DNA of 49,689 nt from assembly GCA_047975025.1 (NCBI GenBank), contig JBKECY010000069.1, positions 1-49,689 of the forward strand. Direction: 5' to 3'. Made by a program: the position numbers and the translations under genes. Positions 15,643 to 24,923 of this stretch are shown here, in pieces (positions within the stretch are counted from its first letter, which is position 1; each line of letters opens with the position of its first letter). Below the pieces are notes generated by a model. That model saw nothing but the letters and a program-made list of their open reading frames with translations, searched no databases and was not told the DNA's origin. The DNA is from JBKECY01 sp047975025 (GTDB taxonomy: Bacteria > Bacillota > Clostridia > Lachnospirales > Lachnospiraceae).

Positions 15643-17456
15643 CAGCTCTCCCCTCCATAGCTAAGCGGGATACGGATGTACGCGGTCGTCCCTACACCGG
15701 GCTGACTTTCGTAGCTGACGCCATAGGCCGATCCGTACTGCAGCTGCAAACGGCGCTGTACGTTGTACACACCTACACCGTTTCTCTGATAATTCACTTT
15801 ATGTTCGTCAAATATATGAGAAAGCACATCCGGCTCCATGCCCGGTCCCGTATCTTTTACCATGATGATGATGTCACCGGCTTCAAGATAAGCGCGCACC
15901 GTAATGAACCCTTTCTCCTCCTGGTATTTGAGTCCATGATAAATAGCATTTTCCACCAAGGGCTGGATGACCAGTTTCAGAATCTGTGCATGCAGTATAC
16001 TGTCCTCCCACTCAATACTGTCCTCCCACTCAATACTGTAATCCAGCTTGTCTTTGTAACGCAGCTGTTGAATATACAGGTAATTCTGCACGTAGTCCAG
16101 CTCACTTTCCAAAGTGACGCATTCCTGCTGGTTAGAAATTGTCTTGCGGAACATCTTGGCCAGAGCGGAGGTCATCAATACGACTTCTTTGGTCTTCTTC
16201 CATTGGGCCATCCAGATAATGGAATCCAGTGTATTGTACAGAAAGTGCGGATTGATCTGTGCCTGTAACGCCTTCATCTCATTCTTACGCTTCTGTCGCT
16301 GTTCCTCAACATTTTTTTCCATCAGATTCTGGATTTCATCTGTCATAATATTATAGCTGTTGCTCAGCGACCCGATTTCGTTGGCAGGCACACTACTCAG
16401 GTCGATTTTCTCAAAAGCACCCTTTTCCACTTTTTTCATCGACTGATCCAGCAACTGCAAGGGCTTTGTAATACGTTTTGAAAGCCATATGGACATACCG
16501 CCGACCAGCGTCAGCAGTGCCACAGCAATCGCTCCGTACGTCAGCTTGCTTTGTGTGCTGTTCTTAATTAGTTCAGAGGTCGGAGCCACACAGACCACTG
16601 TCCATCCGGTCTTCTCGGATTTGGAAATCGTATACAGCTTCTGCTCCTTGCCTTTGCCGGATAGAAAGTGATCCTCTTTTGCATTTAACACGCCTTCGAT
16701 TTCTTCGCTTTTAAGACCACTGTAAATCAGCTGTTGCTGGGGATGATACAGTATCTCTCCATTTTCATCAATGATAAATACGTAGCCTTCATTCCCTACT
16801 TTCACATCTTCACACCGGTTTTCAATGGCGCTGTAATTCAGATCGATAAAGCAGGTCCCCGCACGCTGCATTGTGCTGGGATTGGTAATCCCACGACACA
16901 CTGTTACGACCCACTGGTATTCCCCCTGAATGACATTTTGCACATGTGAGGAGGTCAGCACCGTCGGACTTTCAGAGGTCAGTGCCTGTTTATACCATTC
17001 CTGGCGGCTGAAATCAACGTAAGGGTTCAAAGATTTCGTACCGTCACTGATGATCGTCCGGCCAGATGTTGAGATGACCGCTATATTATAGATGTCGTCC
17101 CGGGCCTCCATCACCGCTCGAAACTGCGCAACAATAGCCTTGTACCGCTCTGTATTTTCATAGGAATATAACTGCTCATCTGAAAACAGATAATCGATCA
17201 CATCATTGTTATTCGATACCATGAACGATATATTTTCCATATAGGTGATGTAGGAATCCAGATCCAAACTGACCTGACCAATCAGTTCCTTCATGTAATC
17301 GCGCGAATTATCAAACACATTCTCCTGTGTGTAGCGAAATGCAAATGTAAAAAAAAGCAGAAAGGACACGACTGTAATCGGCAGAAATGCCATAAGCATG
17401 CTGCCGCGTATCGTAGAAACTCTCTTCCATTTCAATCCTTTTCCCGGCTCACTCAT
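15642..17456 (-). CDS. YesM-type sensor histidine kinase
   Basis: A 604-residue membrane kinase. One helix (about 20-40) leads to an extracellular Cache/dCACHE-like sensor domain (about 45-300), then a second helix (about 305-325), a HAMP domain (about 328-382) and the His-kinase region. The phosphoacceptor His is in QINPHFLYNTLDSIIWM. The ATPase domain shows LVIQPLVENAIYHGL and DTGPGMEPDVL. Its last 8 bases overlap the regulator gene upstream and its stop overlaps the binding-protein start, so all three proteins are made together. A perfect 18-base tandem duplication adds a second SIEWED just before the ATP-binding N box. Confidence 0.93.
   Translation of the reverse strand: MSEPGKGLKWKRVSTIRGSMLMAFLPITVVSFLLFFTFAFRYTQENVFDNSRDYMKELIGQVSLDLDSYITYMENISFMVSNNNDVIDYLFSDEQLYSYENTERYKAIVAQFRAVMEARDDIYNIAVISTSGRTIISDGTKSLNPYVDFSRQEWYKQALTSESPTVLTSSHVQNVIQGEYQWVVTVCRGITNPSTMQRAGTCFIDLNYSAIENRCEDVKVGNEGYVFIIDENGEILYHPQQQLIYSGLKSEEIEGVLNAKEDHFLSGKGKEQKLYTISKSEKTGWTVVCVAPTSELIKNSTQSKLTYGAIAVALLTLVGGMSIWLSKRITKPLQLLDQSMKKVEKGAFEKIDLSSVPANEIGSLSNSYNIMTDEIQNLMEKNVEEQRQKRKNEMKALQAQINPHFLYNTLDSIIWMAQWKKTKEVVLMTSALAKMFRKTISNQQECVTLESELDYVQNYLYIQQLRYKDKLDYSIEWEDSIEWEDSILHAQILKLVIQPLVENAIYHGLKYQEEKGFITVRAYLEAGDIIIMVKDTGPGMEPDVLSHIFDEHKVNYQRNGVGVYNVQRRLQLQYGSAYGVSYESQPGVGTTAYIRIPLSYGGES
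15997..16032 (-). repeat. 18-bp in-frame tandem duplication in the kinase gene
   Basis: Two identical 18-base units, with 6 more matching bases after them, encode two SIEWED copies in a row. The copies have no silent differences, so the duplication is recent or an assembly artefact. The frame is kept. Confidence 0.9.
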
Positions 17457-19059
17457 AGCTTCTCCCTGCCTGCTCTTTCATAACTTTGGCATATTCGGAT
17501 GGCGTTGCACCCACTGCTTTTTTAAAAGACACACTAAAATAATGCGGATCACTAAACCCCACTTTATCTGCTATCTCATAATTCTTAAAATCCGTATTTT
17601 CCAACAATCTTCTGGCATGCTCCATCCGGATCTCAATCAGTCTGGTCATGAAGGTCACTCCCGTACTTTCCTTAAATGCCGCGCTAAAACGGCTGGGGCT
17701 CATGCCGAGATAATCGCAGACACTTTGCAGACTCAAATCAGATTCCATATAGTGCTTTTTCATATATTCTTGCGCCAGTGTCATTCGTTTTGTATTGGTT
17801 CCCTGCTTCTGCGTATTGATTTCCCAGTACACATCGTATACCCGGTCTTTGAGTAGCTCTAAGGCTTCCTCGAAGCTGCGTTTCTTCAAAATCGCTTCAA
17901 GCAGCGCTTCATCATTCTTATACAACGGGCTTTGCTGCAGGTCAAATGCCGCCAGCAGCACATGCAGCTTCAAAAGTGCAGACTTAAATTCCAGCAGGAC
18001 TCTCTCTTTTTTGAAGCCCGTACTGCCGATTTCCTCCGCGATTTCCTGAAACATTTCATCAATTTGTGCTGTATCCTGCTGTTTTGCTGCCATTTCAATG
18101 GAGCGCGCGAAGCCATCAAGCTTGCTCTGCTCCCCCGGCTTGTCCCAGTCCCCAAAGCAGATGACCGCTCCGCTGCCCAGCGTGTACTGGTATTCCAGTG
18201 CATCCGCTGCCGCAGCATAGGAGGTTCTGATATCCTGTGCATTTGGTACCGGCTGTCCAATACCTATGGTTACCTGCAGATGCAGATACTGCCTGATTTT
18301 GGAAGCAAGTTCATGCAGGATGGGATCCCGTCTGTGTGAATGCTGCTGCAGGGCATTCGTAGTCAAAATCACCGCAACATGGGACTCATCCAGCTGGATG
18401 GCACACCCTACCTCCAGGCCTTTTAGGATTTCATCCGCAACATTGGCCACAGCAAACCCCATCAAATCGGTATCCTTGTATTTGTTCTGTTCTTCAATTT
18501 CAAGCAGAATCACTTCATGGTACTGCTGCTGTCTTTTCCAACCATATTCGTCCAGTTCTCGGATTTCCTCTTCGGAAATGCGATCCCCTTTAAATACACG
18601 CAAAAAGGCCTTTTGCACTGAAATCAGCTTGTTCTTATTATACACAGTTCGGATATGTGAAATATAATCTTCCTCGAGCCTTTTTTTTCCAATTTTCTCT
18701 GTCAGTGTTCGGATAGAGGTTTCCAATTCATCCGGTGTAATTGGCTTTAATAAATATTCCTCCACCTTATAGGAAATTGCCTGCTTGGCATATTGGAAGT
18801 TATCGTAGCCGCTTAGGATAATCACCCCGATATCCTTGCTTTCCTCTGCCAGCAGCTTGCTCAGTTCCAAGCCATCCATATAGGGCATGGCAATATCTGT
18901 GACAACGATATCAACCTCATGGCTTCGCACATAGGCAATGGCCTCCCTGCCGTTTTGGAAGCAGCCGACCAGCGTACACCCCAAAGCTTCCCAGTCCATA
19001 TTTTCGCTGATTGCCTCACGAATCAGTACTTCATCGTCCACCAATATAATTTTATACAT
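17449..19059 (-). CDS. YesN-type response regulator with AraC output domain
   Basis: A 536-residue regulator. The receiver domain (1-120) has KIILVDDEVLIREAI, the phosphoacceptor Asp in IVVTDIAMPYMDGLEL, and the conserved Lys in EEYLLKPITPDEL. A long middle region (about 140-420) probably mediates signalling or dimerisation. The C-terminal AraC domain (about 435-530) has LSLQSVCDYLGMSPSRFSAA and IADKVGFSDPHYFSVSFKKA. It is the partner of the overlapping kinase and most likely switches on the CUT2 transporter operon 3 kb downstream. The ribosome site is weak. Confidence 0.93.
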   Translation of the reverse strand: MYKIILVDDEVLIREAISENMDWEALGCTLVGCFQNGREAIAYVRSHEVDIVVTDIAMPYMDGLELSKLLAEESKDIGVIILSGYDNFQYAKQAISYKVEEYLLKPITPDELETSIRTLTEKIGKKRLEEDYISHIRTVYNKNKLISVQKAFLRVFKGDRISEEEIRELDEYGWKRQQQYHEVILLEIEEQNKYKDTDLMGFAVANVADEILKGLEVGCAIQLDESHVAVILTTNALQQHSHRRDPILHELASKIRQYLHLQVTIGIGQPVPNAQDIRTSYAAAADALEYQYTLGSGAVICFGDWDKPGEQSKLDGFARSIEMAAKQQDTAQIDEMFQEIAEEIGSTGFKKERVLLEFKSALLKLHVLLAAFDLQQSPLYKNDEALLEAILKKRSFEEALELLKDRVYDVYWEINTQKQGTNTKRMTLAQEYMKKHYMESDLSLQSVCDYLGMSPSRFSAAFKESTGVTFMTRLIEIRMEHARRLLENTDFKNYEIADKVGFSDPHYFSVSFKKAVGATPSEYAKVMKEQAGRSYE

Positions 19060-19092
19060 AGTTTCCCGCTCCCGATTACCCTCTAAAAACCT

Positions 19093-19125
19093 AAAAAACT
19101 GCTATACTCGTAAAAGCATAGCAGT
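19093..19125 (-). terminator. Terminator after the CorC/CNNM gene
   Basis: On the minus strand ACTGCTAT and ATAGCAGT form the stem and TTTTTT follows. It lies just after the CorC stop and only 33 bases before the regulator start, leaving little room for a separate regulator promoter. Confidence 0.82.
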
Positions 19126-19130
19126 CAGTT

Positions 19131-20513
19131 TTATTTATCACTTTTCTTATTGTCTTTTTCCTTCGGTGCATCCGTATTTTTCTCTGTATTCTTCTCCTCA
19201 GAGAGAATCACAAGCTTTGCATACGTGATCATCTTATTGTCTACAACTTCCACTTCAAAGTGAACTCCATCTGCATCAAAGGTTGGATGCTCCCCTTCAT
19301 TCGGTATGGTATCAAGCTTCTCCACCATATAGCCCGAAAGGGTGTGATAATTTTCCGATTGCAGCTTAATATGCAGCTTCTCGTTCAACGTCTCCAACGA
19401 AATATAACCGTCTACCAGATAGGTATCATCCCCCAGCGGTTGAATCTCGATTTCTTCCTCGGTATCATATTCATCGTTGAGCTCTCCGACAATTTCCTCA
19501 ATCAAATCCTCGATTGTGACGAGACCTGCCGTACCGCCATATTCATCAATCAAAATGGCCATATGCTGATGTTCTTTTTTCAGCACCTGGAACAATTCAT
19601 CCGCATTCTTGGTCGAATGAACAAAATAAGGCTCATGCATGATACTGCGAATCTCAATGTCTTCAAACGAAGAACGTCTGGCTTCTGCCACAATATCTTT
19701 GAGATTCAATATACCAATAATATGGTCAATGTCCCCTTCGTAGACCGGAACTCTGGAATGCTTGCTTTCAAGCAATTCGTCTAAATATTCCATCAGAGGT
19801 TCCTCTGCATCCACAGCATAAATATCCTTACGCGGCACCATGATCTCACGAGCGATTTTGTCATCAAAAGAAAAAATTGAATTAATCATTTCCGTCTCAA
19901 TCTCATTAAAAACACCGCTCTCGCTGCCTGTCTGTAACAGAGCCCGTATCTCTTCTTCACTTACTTTCTCTTCTAAATTGTCATCCCGCATACCAATCGC
20001 CCGCAATACAACTTTCGTAGAAACAGAAAGTAATGCGATAAAAGGTGCCAGTAGTTTGGAAATGAAAAAGATGGGGCCGACAACGAACATGCTGAACGTC
20101 TCCGCTTTTTGCAACGCGATACGCTTGGGTACTAACTCACCAAAAACCAGATTGAAGTAAGACAGAATAATCGTAATCAGAACAAAAGAAAGTGTCTGTC
20201 CGAACGGAATTCCTGCATTGACCAGCCATGCACCGAATACGGTGGAAATTCCGGTAGCCGCTGATGCACTGGTGAAAAACCCTGCAAAAGTGATAGCTAC
20301 CTGTATGGTCGAAAGGAATCGGGTAAAATCTCCGGAAAGCTGCTCGATCTTCAGTGCTTTCTTATTGCCTTCCTCCGCCAGTTTCTTGATCTTTGATTTG
20401 TTGACAGATACCACTGCCATCTCAGCTCCGGCAAAAAATGCGTTCACCAAGGTAAGTACAACAAGTAATATTAATTGACCGGCCATATTGACCGTATCCG
20501 CGTCAGGGTCCAT
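19131..20513 (-). CDS. CNNM/CorC-family membrane protein with CBS domains
   Basis: A 460-residue protein. A CNNM (DUF21) transmembrane domain (about 8-195) includes LVNAFFAGAEMAVVSVNKSK, FLSTIQVAITFAGFF and YFNLVFGELVPKRIALQ. A CBS pair (about 215-335) has REIMVPRKDIYAVDAEEP and MAILIDEYGGTAGLVTIEDL. The CorC/HlyC C-terminal domain (about 350-430) follows, then a Lys/Asp-rich tail. Family members handle Mg2+ or Na+/Mg2+ transport or ion homeostasis; the old hemolysin name is misleading. It is monocistronic, with its own promoter and terminator. Confidence 0.92.
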   Translation of the reverse strand: MDPDADTVNMAGQLILLVVLTLVNAFFAGAEMAVVSVNKSKIKKLAEEGNKKALKIEQLSGDFTRFLSTIQVAITFAGFFTSASAATGISTVFGAWLVNAGIPFGQTLSFVLITIILSYFNLVFGELVPKRIALQKAETFSMFVVGPIFFISKLLAPFIALLSVSTKVVLRAIGMRDDNLEEKVSEEEIRALLQTGSESGVFNEIETEMINSIFSFDDKIAREIMVPRKDIYAVDAEEPLMEYLDELLESKHSRVPVYEGDIDHIIGILNLKDIVAEARRSSFEDIEIRSIMHEPYFVHSTKNADELFQVLKKEHQHMAILIDEYGGTAGLVTIEDLIEEIVGELNDEYDTEEEIEIQPLGDDTYLVDGYISLETLNEKLHIKLQSENYHTLSGYMVEKLDTIPNEGEHPTFDADGVHFEVEVVDNKMITYAKLVILSEEKNTEKNTDAPKEKDNKKSDK

Positions 20514-20547
20514 GTAGTATTATCTCCTTTAAATTATTTTAATATGA

Positions 20548-20576
20548 AGTATAGCATGCAGTTTCTCATTGTGCAA
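20548..20576 (-). promoter_or_regulatory. Promoter for the CNNM/CorC gene
   Basis: On the minus strand TTGCAC (20576-20571) and TATACT (20553-20548) are separated by 17 bases, about 35 bases before the ATG. Confidence 0.65.
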
Positions 20577-20620
20577 GAACTATATTTGCCTTCTGTTGCT
20601 TCCTAATCTGCCGCTATATA

Positions 20621-22468
20621 TCAGATTTTCATTCCATACCAGCCAATTCCTTCGTATTTCCAGCCCTTGGCAACCAACTGGTCTCTCTCTTGTATCGATT
20701 GTGTATAATGATGGGCACCGGCTTCATATTTTCCTTTTGCATTTTTATTATAAAGTCTGTAAATGGCTACGCCGCGGCTTGGATCCGAGTACCAGCCGAG
20801 CCCCTCGTTCTTCCAGCCCTTTTTCAGCAGATCCGCACGTTCCTCTGTACTCATCGTATAATGATGTTCTCCGCTATTCGGATTGTACACACGATAGACT
20901 GACAGACCTTTTTTTGGTGCATACCACCCGATATTCTCGTATATCCAGCCGGCACTCATAACGCTGTCCCGTTCGGCAGCAGAGCTGGTATAAAAATGCT
21001 CCCCGCTGTTCGGGTTATACAGACGCTGCATCGACCAGGCATTGTCGGGATTCGCAATCTGCGCTTTAAAATCGTCCCATAGGGATGGTGTATCCAGCAT
21101 ACGGCGCGGGCAGTGTTTTCTGGACGCATCATAATGGCGTACAACCCTGGAAGCTGGAATTCCGGTCGAAGCCATCAGGCGCTTGACCAAGCTGATGGCA
21201 TTGAGTCGCGCAATCATATAATTGGATTCCGGATTTACACAAATCTCAATATTAATCGAATTATAATTTGTAATACCGTATTTTCCGCCTCCGTCACCCA
21301 CAGCCCAGGCGCCACTTGAGTGATCGAGCGTCTGGTAAATTTCAAGATCGTCCAAATAATAATGTACCGTCCCTGCTAAATTGCCGTTCATCATCGCACG
21401 CGCATGGGCGTTCGCATTGGCTCCCGGTCTCCAGTTATCTGTTTCATGAATGACAATATACTGCGGATTGTTTTTGCCCGGATAGCAGTTTAAGGTTGTA
21501 ATCATCTTCTTAATCGGTAAGCCGCCCTCTGCTGCCGCAAGCACAGAAGGAGTAGCCGCCGTTAGCGCCGCAGGCGCATCTAACACCGCAGTGGCTGCTG
21601 CCTGGGCAGCCGCTGTTTCTGTTGGGACTGCCGCCGGGAGTGCCAACAGTGTCTCTTGTACCGCCGGTGTTACCGCTTCCGGTGTCTCGGCTGCTTCTGG
21701 CGTCTCGGCTGCTTCTGGTGTCTCGGCTGCTTTTGGTGTCTCAGCACTCGGTGTCGGTGTAATTTCAGGTGTTGGCTCTTCTGTCACACTTATAGGTGCT
21801 TCGATGGTAATCTCAAGCTGTATCGTGTCACTGATTTCCCCCTGCCACACCCCTTCCGGCAGTACGACAGCTGCTGTCAGCAGAAGCTTCTGTTCCTGCG
21901 GCAGTTGTACATTGTATGTTTCAAGCCCCGTTTCATCCCACTGCAGCTGTGCTTTAGCAGAACCGGCTCCTGTACCTATCATCGTTTCTGCCGGAAGCGC
22001 TTCCACGATGTCACGCAGCTCGGTTCCGCTCTCAAAGGTGAGCGCCTCTGGCACAGTGATTTCTAACAAATCCGCATACCAGACAGCATACAGTGTCTCG
22101 GATTTTTCGATTGTAAAATATTGCGGTGTCTCTTGTACCGCTTCCTCCGTCTCAGGCTCTGCCGCCACAGCCGCTGTCGCAGGTTGTGTAAGCAGATATT
22201 CTGCCGAGTAGGTATCTTTCTCATCGGCCCAGCCAATAAACGTATACCCTTCTCTGACAAACGCAGGCTCCGGAAACAGAACCTCTACCCTGTCTCCCGC
22301 TGTGTAGACATGTGTATCGACAGGAATGCCTTCAGATGAACCTCCATTCCCATCGTATACCACATAGAACTCCTGTGGTCCGTACAGTTCAGAAGCCGCT
22401 GCCGGAATGGCAGCCAGCATGCATAATATCAGCCCAATAGCAATAACAACTCTTCCCCCTTGTTTCAT
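20621..22468 (-). CDS. Modular secreted N-acetylmuramoyl-L-alanine amidase with DUF5648 repeats
   Basis: A 615-residue exported protein. In order: signal peptide (about 1-25); an InlB-type beta-repeat (about 32-135, with EFYVVYDGNGGSSEG and YTFIGWAD, ending LYAVWYADLL); a beta domain (about 136-225); an Ala/Pro/Thr/Glu linker with AAETPE repeats (about 235-320); an amidase_2 domain (about 322-480, with QYIVIHETDNW, GTVHYYLDDLEIYQTLD and RHYDASRKHCPRRM); and three DUF5648 modules (about 484-615) marked RLYNPNSGEHFYTSSAAERD and GWYAP. It probably cuts between muramic acid and L-Ala. The end modules likely bind the envelope or host sugars. It is the last gene of the maf operon. Confidence 0.9.
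   Translation of the reverse strand: MKQGGRVVIAIGLILCMLAAIPAAASELYGPQEFYVVYDGNGGSSEGIPVDTHVYTAGDRVEVLFPEPAFVREGYTFIGWADEKDTYSAEYLLTQPATAAVAAEPETEEAVQETPQYFTIEKSETLYAVWYADLLEITVPEALTFESGTELRDIVEALPAETMIGTGAGSAKAQLQWDETGLETYNVQLPQEQKLLLTAAVVLPEGVWQGEISDTIQLEITIEAPISVTEEPTPEITPTPSAETPKAAETPEAAETPEAAETPEAVTPAVQETLLALPAAVPTETAAAQAAATAVLDAPAALTAATPSVLAAAEGGLPIKKMITTLNCYPGKNNPQYIVIHETDNWRPGANANAHARAMMNGNLAGTVHYYLDDLEIYQTLDHSSGAWAVGDGGGKYGITNYNSINIEICVNPESNYMIARLNAISLVKRLMASTGIPASRVVRHYDASRKHCPRRMLDTPSLWDDFKAQIANPDNAWSMQRLYNPNSGEHFYTSSAAERDSVMSAGWIYENIGWYAPKKGLSVYRVYNPNSGEHHYTMSTEERADLLKKGWKNEGLGWYSDPSRGVAIYRLYNKNAKGKYEAGAHHYTQSIQERDQLVAKGWKYEGIGWYGMKI
21681..21745 (-). repeat. 18-bp tandem repeats in the amidase linker
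   Basis: Three full units and one partial unit of 18 bases encode repeated AAETPE. Units differ by single bases. This is a flexible linker whose length may vary between strains. Confidence 0.85.
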
Positions 22469-22480
22469 TCCCTTTCCCCC

Positions 22481-23473
22481 TTATTTTTTATACTTTGCTC
22501 TCATTGTTTTATCACCTTCAACGATCTGTATACTGGAAATATTCCCAACGTACTGATTGAACTGGGAATAGCCGTAATCCCGTACCTGAAAATTACTGAA
22601 TTTTGATTTGACCATATTCCCCAGGTAGGCAAGATCAATGCCATCTTCCCCATTTTCTTTGACTTTGGCAATGATGTATTGTTCCAGCTTCTCCTTCTGG
22701 CTCATATCCTCTTTCAATTCCACATACAGGTTATTTTCATGCTTTGAGATTTTAATTCTGTCCAGCTTTTCCAAAAATTTCGACAACAGACTGTATCCAT
22801 ATCGACGAACATCAAAATCCGGATAGAGTTTCAACAGCCGGTTTCCCACTTCTCCCAATGTGGTATTTCTGTCACTGTTCTCATTCGTCGTGATAATACT
22901 GACAATGGCTTCCTCAATTTCCTTCTTGCTGATGACGCCTGATGCGGCCTTGCTGTGTCCCACCTCTTCTTGCGGTGTCAGCGGACTGGACGCTGTCTTG
23001 TCTTCTTCCTTGCTCAGTGCCGAGTCCTCCAGCAAAAGCTCAAGGCTGGTGAAAATGTCACAGGCTTTTCTAAAAGGCGGCGGTGTTTTCTCCTCCCCCA
23101 TGCCAATGACAGTAAGCCCGGTCTCTCGCAGCCGGGAAGCCAGTCGTGTGAAATCACTGTCACTTGAGACAAGGCAGAAACCATCTACATTTCCTTTGTA
23201 CAAGATGTCCATCGCATCAATGATCATCGCCGAGTCTGTCGCATTCTTCCCTTGCGTATAACTGAACTGCTGTATCGGGCTGATCGAATTCTGCAGCAGC
23301 ACTGTCTTCCACGATGCATGCTGTGTACTCGTCCAGTCACCATAAATTCTCTTATAGGTTACATTACCATATTTGGACAATTCGTCAAAAATTAATTTAA
23401 TATATTTTGACGATACATTGTCCGCATCAATAAGCAGCGCGAACCGCTTATCCACTTCTGTTTTTCGATCCAA
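22481..23473 (-). CDS. NYN (PIN-like) RNase domain protein with two OST-HTH/LOTUS domains
   Basis: A 330-residue protein. The N-terminal NYN domain (about 8-155) carries the acidic residues of a PIN-type nuclease: ALLIDADNVSSKY, TDSAMIIDAMDILY and FCLVSSDSDFTRLASRL. A charged linker follows. Two OST-HTH/LOTUS modules come next (about 180-250 and 262-328), each ending with a related motif (DFDVRRYGYSLLSKFLEKL and NFQVRDYGYSQFNQYV). LOTUS modules bind RNA, particularly structured or G-rich RNA, in other proteins, so this is a likely RNA-targeting nuclease. It sits between the FAD enzyme and amidase in a long operon; its target is unknown. Confidence 0.88.
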   Translation of the reverse strand: MDRKTEVDKRFALLIDADNVSSKYIKLIFDELSKYGNVTYKRIYGDWTSTQHASWKTVLLQNSISPIQQFSYTQGKNATDSAMIIDAMDILYKGNVDGFCLVSSDSDFTRLASRLRETGLTVIGMGEEKTPPPFRKACDIFTSLELLLEDSALSKEEDKTASSPLTPQEEVGHSKAASGVISKKEIEEAIVSIITTNENSDRNTTLGEVGNRLLKLYPDFDVRRYGYSLLSKFLEKLDRIKISKHENNLYVELKEDMSQKEKLEQYIIAKVKENGEDGIDLAYLGNMVKSKFSNFQVRDYGYSQFNQYVGNISSIQIVEGDKTMRAKYKK

Positions 23474-23509
23474 ATTATCCTCCTGTGTTTTCTCTTTGTT
23501 CCGGCACTT

Positions 23510-24913
23510 CTAGGCCTTGGCCTTTTGTTTCATAATACTTCTGGCTACGCTGATGCCATTGGCACTTGCCTGCTGCAGCCCTCTGGTTACAGAGGCACCG
23601 TCACCAATTGCCCTAAGTCCGGGAACACTTGTCTGAAAATGCTTGTCTACAACTACTTTATTCGAGTAGAATTTAACTTCTACTCCATAGAGAAGTGTTT
23701 CGTCACTGGCTATACCAGGTGTTACCTTGTCAAGTGCCAGGATCATCTCTTCAATATCTACCATAATTCTGTGCGGAAATACCAGGGAAAGGTCACCTGG
23801 CACCGCATCCTTTAACGTCGGGATCAGGTTATTGCGGCTCAGCCGCTCTTCTGTTGTTCGGCGGCCTCTCCTGAAGTCTCCGAAGGTCTGTACTAAAATC
23901 TTGCCATCACACAGCATGTTGCTCAGCTGCGCAATCTGCTTCCCGTATTCAATCGGTGTCTTAAACGGCTTAGTAAAATTCTTCGATACCAACAGCGCAA
24001 AGTTTGTATTGTTCGTCTTGAACTCCGCTGATTTGTATGCGTGTCCGTTGACTACGGCAAGCCCATTATCATAATACTCCGTTGCTACTTCTCCGGAAGG
24101 ATTGGTACAAAAAGTACGCACCTTGTCATCAAACGTTGGCGTATGATAAATTAGTTTTGCCTCATACAGATTCGTATTAAGGAATTCCATGACTTCATCA
24201 CGCACCTCAACACGCACCCCTATATCCACCGTTCCCACTTCGGACTTGATATTGCGCTCTTTGCAGACATGGCTGAACCAGTCAGCACCCTCACGTCCAA
24301 CAGCCATGACGATCTCATCGGCATACAGGGACTCGCCTTGCTCTGTCACGACGCCGACCGCTCTCTCATCTTCGATCAGTATCTCCTTGACCATCGTGTT
24401 GAATTTCATTTCTACCCCCTCGCTTTGCAGATGATCCTGCAGGCGGTTGTAGATTTTATAACCTTCCTCGGTTCCAAGATGGCGAATCGGGCATTCTACC
24501 AGTTTCAGGTTCGCCTTAATTGCATCCCGGCGAATCTCACGTATTTCTTTTTCCTTCTCAATTCCATAGACAGTGGTATCTGCTCCAAATTTCAGATAAA
24601 TATCATCGGACTCCTTAAGCAGGCCAATGGTTTTCTCATATCCTAAAATATCCGGCAGATTGCCGCCCACATCCGGAGACAGCGATAATTTTCCGTCAGA
24701 GAAGGCACCTGCACCTGCGAATCCGGTCGTGATGGAGCATGGCTGACAGCCCACACATCTCTTCGTCTTTCTCTTGGGGCAGTTTCTATATTCGATGGCC
24801 CGGCCTTTTTCAATCATCAAGACCTTACAGGCCGAGTCCTTTTCTATCAGTTCATAGGCACAGAAAATCCCTGAGGGACCTGCTCCCACTATAATTACAT
24901 CATATTTGTTCAT
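23510..24913 (-). CDS. FAD-dependent oxidoreductase (COG2509 type)
   Basis: A 467-residue flavoprotein. The N-terminal dinucleotide fold has YDVIIVGAGPSGIFCAYEL. A Cys-rich stretch follows (CPKRKTKRCVGCQPC), then ITTGFAGAGAFSDGKL, both diagnostic of the COG2509 group of uncharacterised FAD-dependent dehydrogenases. The C-terminal FAD site has GLRAIGDGASVTRGLQQASA. The Cys-rich stretch (Cys46, 54, 57 and 60 by count) could hold a metal or disulfide. The physiological substrate is unknown. It is preceded by a small acidic protein gene 10 bases away and followed by the NYN gene, within the maf operon. Confidence 0.85.
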   Translation of the reverse strand: MNKYDVIIVGAGPSGIFCAYELIEKDSACKVLMIEKGRAIEYRNCPKRKTKRCVGCQPCSITTGFAGAGAFSDGKLSLSPDVGGNLPDILGYEKTIGLLKESDDIYLKFGADTTVYGIEKEKEIREIRRDAIKANLKLVECPIRHLGTEEGYKIYNRLQDHLQSEGVEMKFNTMVKEILIEDERAVGVVTEQGESLYADEIVMAVGREGADWFSHVCKERNIKSEVGTVDIGVRVEVRDEVMEFLNTNLYEAKLIYHTPTFDDKVRTFCTNPSGEVATEYYDNGLAVVNGHAYKSAEFKTNNTNFALLVSKNFTKPFKTPIEYGKQIAQLSNMLCDGKILVQTFGDFRRGRRTTEERLSRNNLIPTLKDAVPGDLSLVFPHRIMVDIEEMILALDKVTPGIASDETLLYGVEVKFYSNKVVVDKHFQTSVPGLRAIGDGASVTRGLQQASANGISVARSIMKQKAKA

Positions 24914-24923
24914 ACTATTTTAC

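Noticed and set aside
21591..22211. Plus-strand frame of about 206 residues rich in Ser, Val and Gly
   Set aside because: It is the antisense of the amidase linker and has no start signals; composition follows the 18-base repeats.
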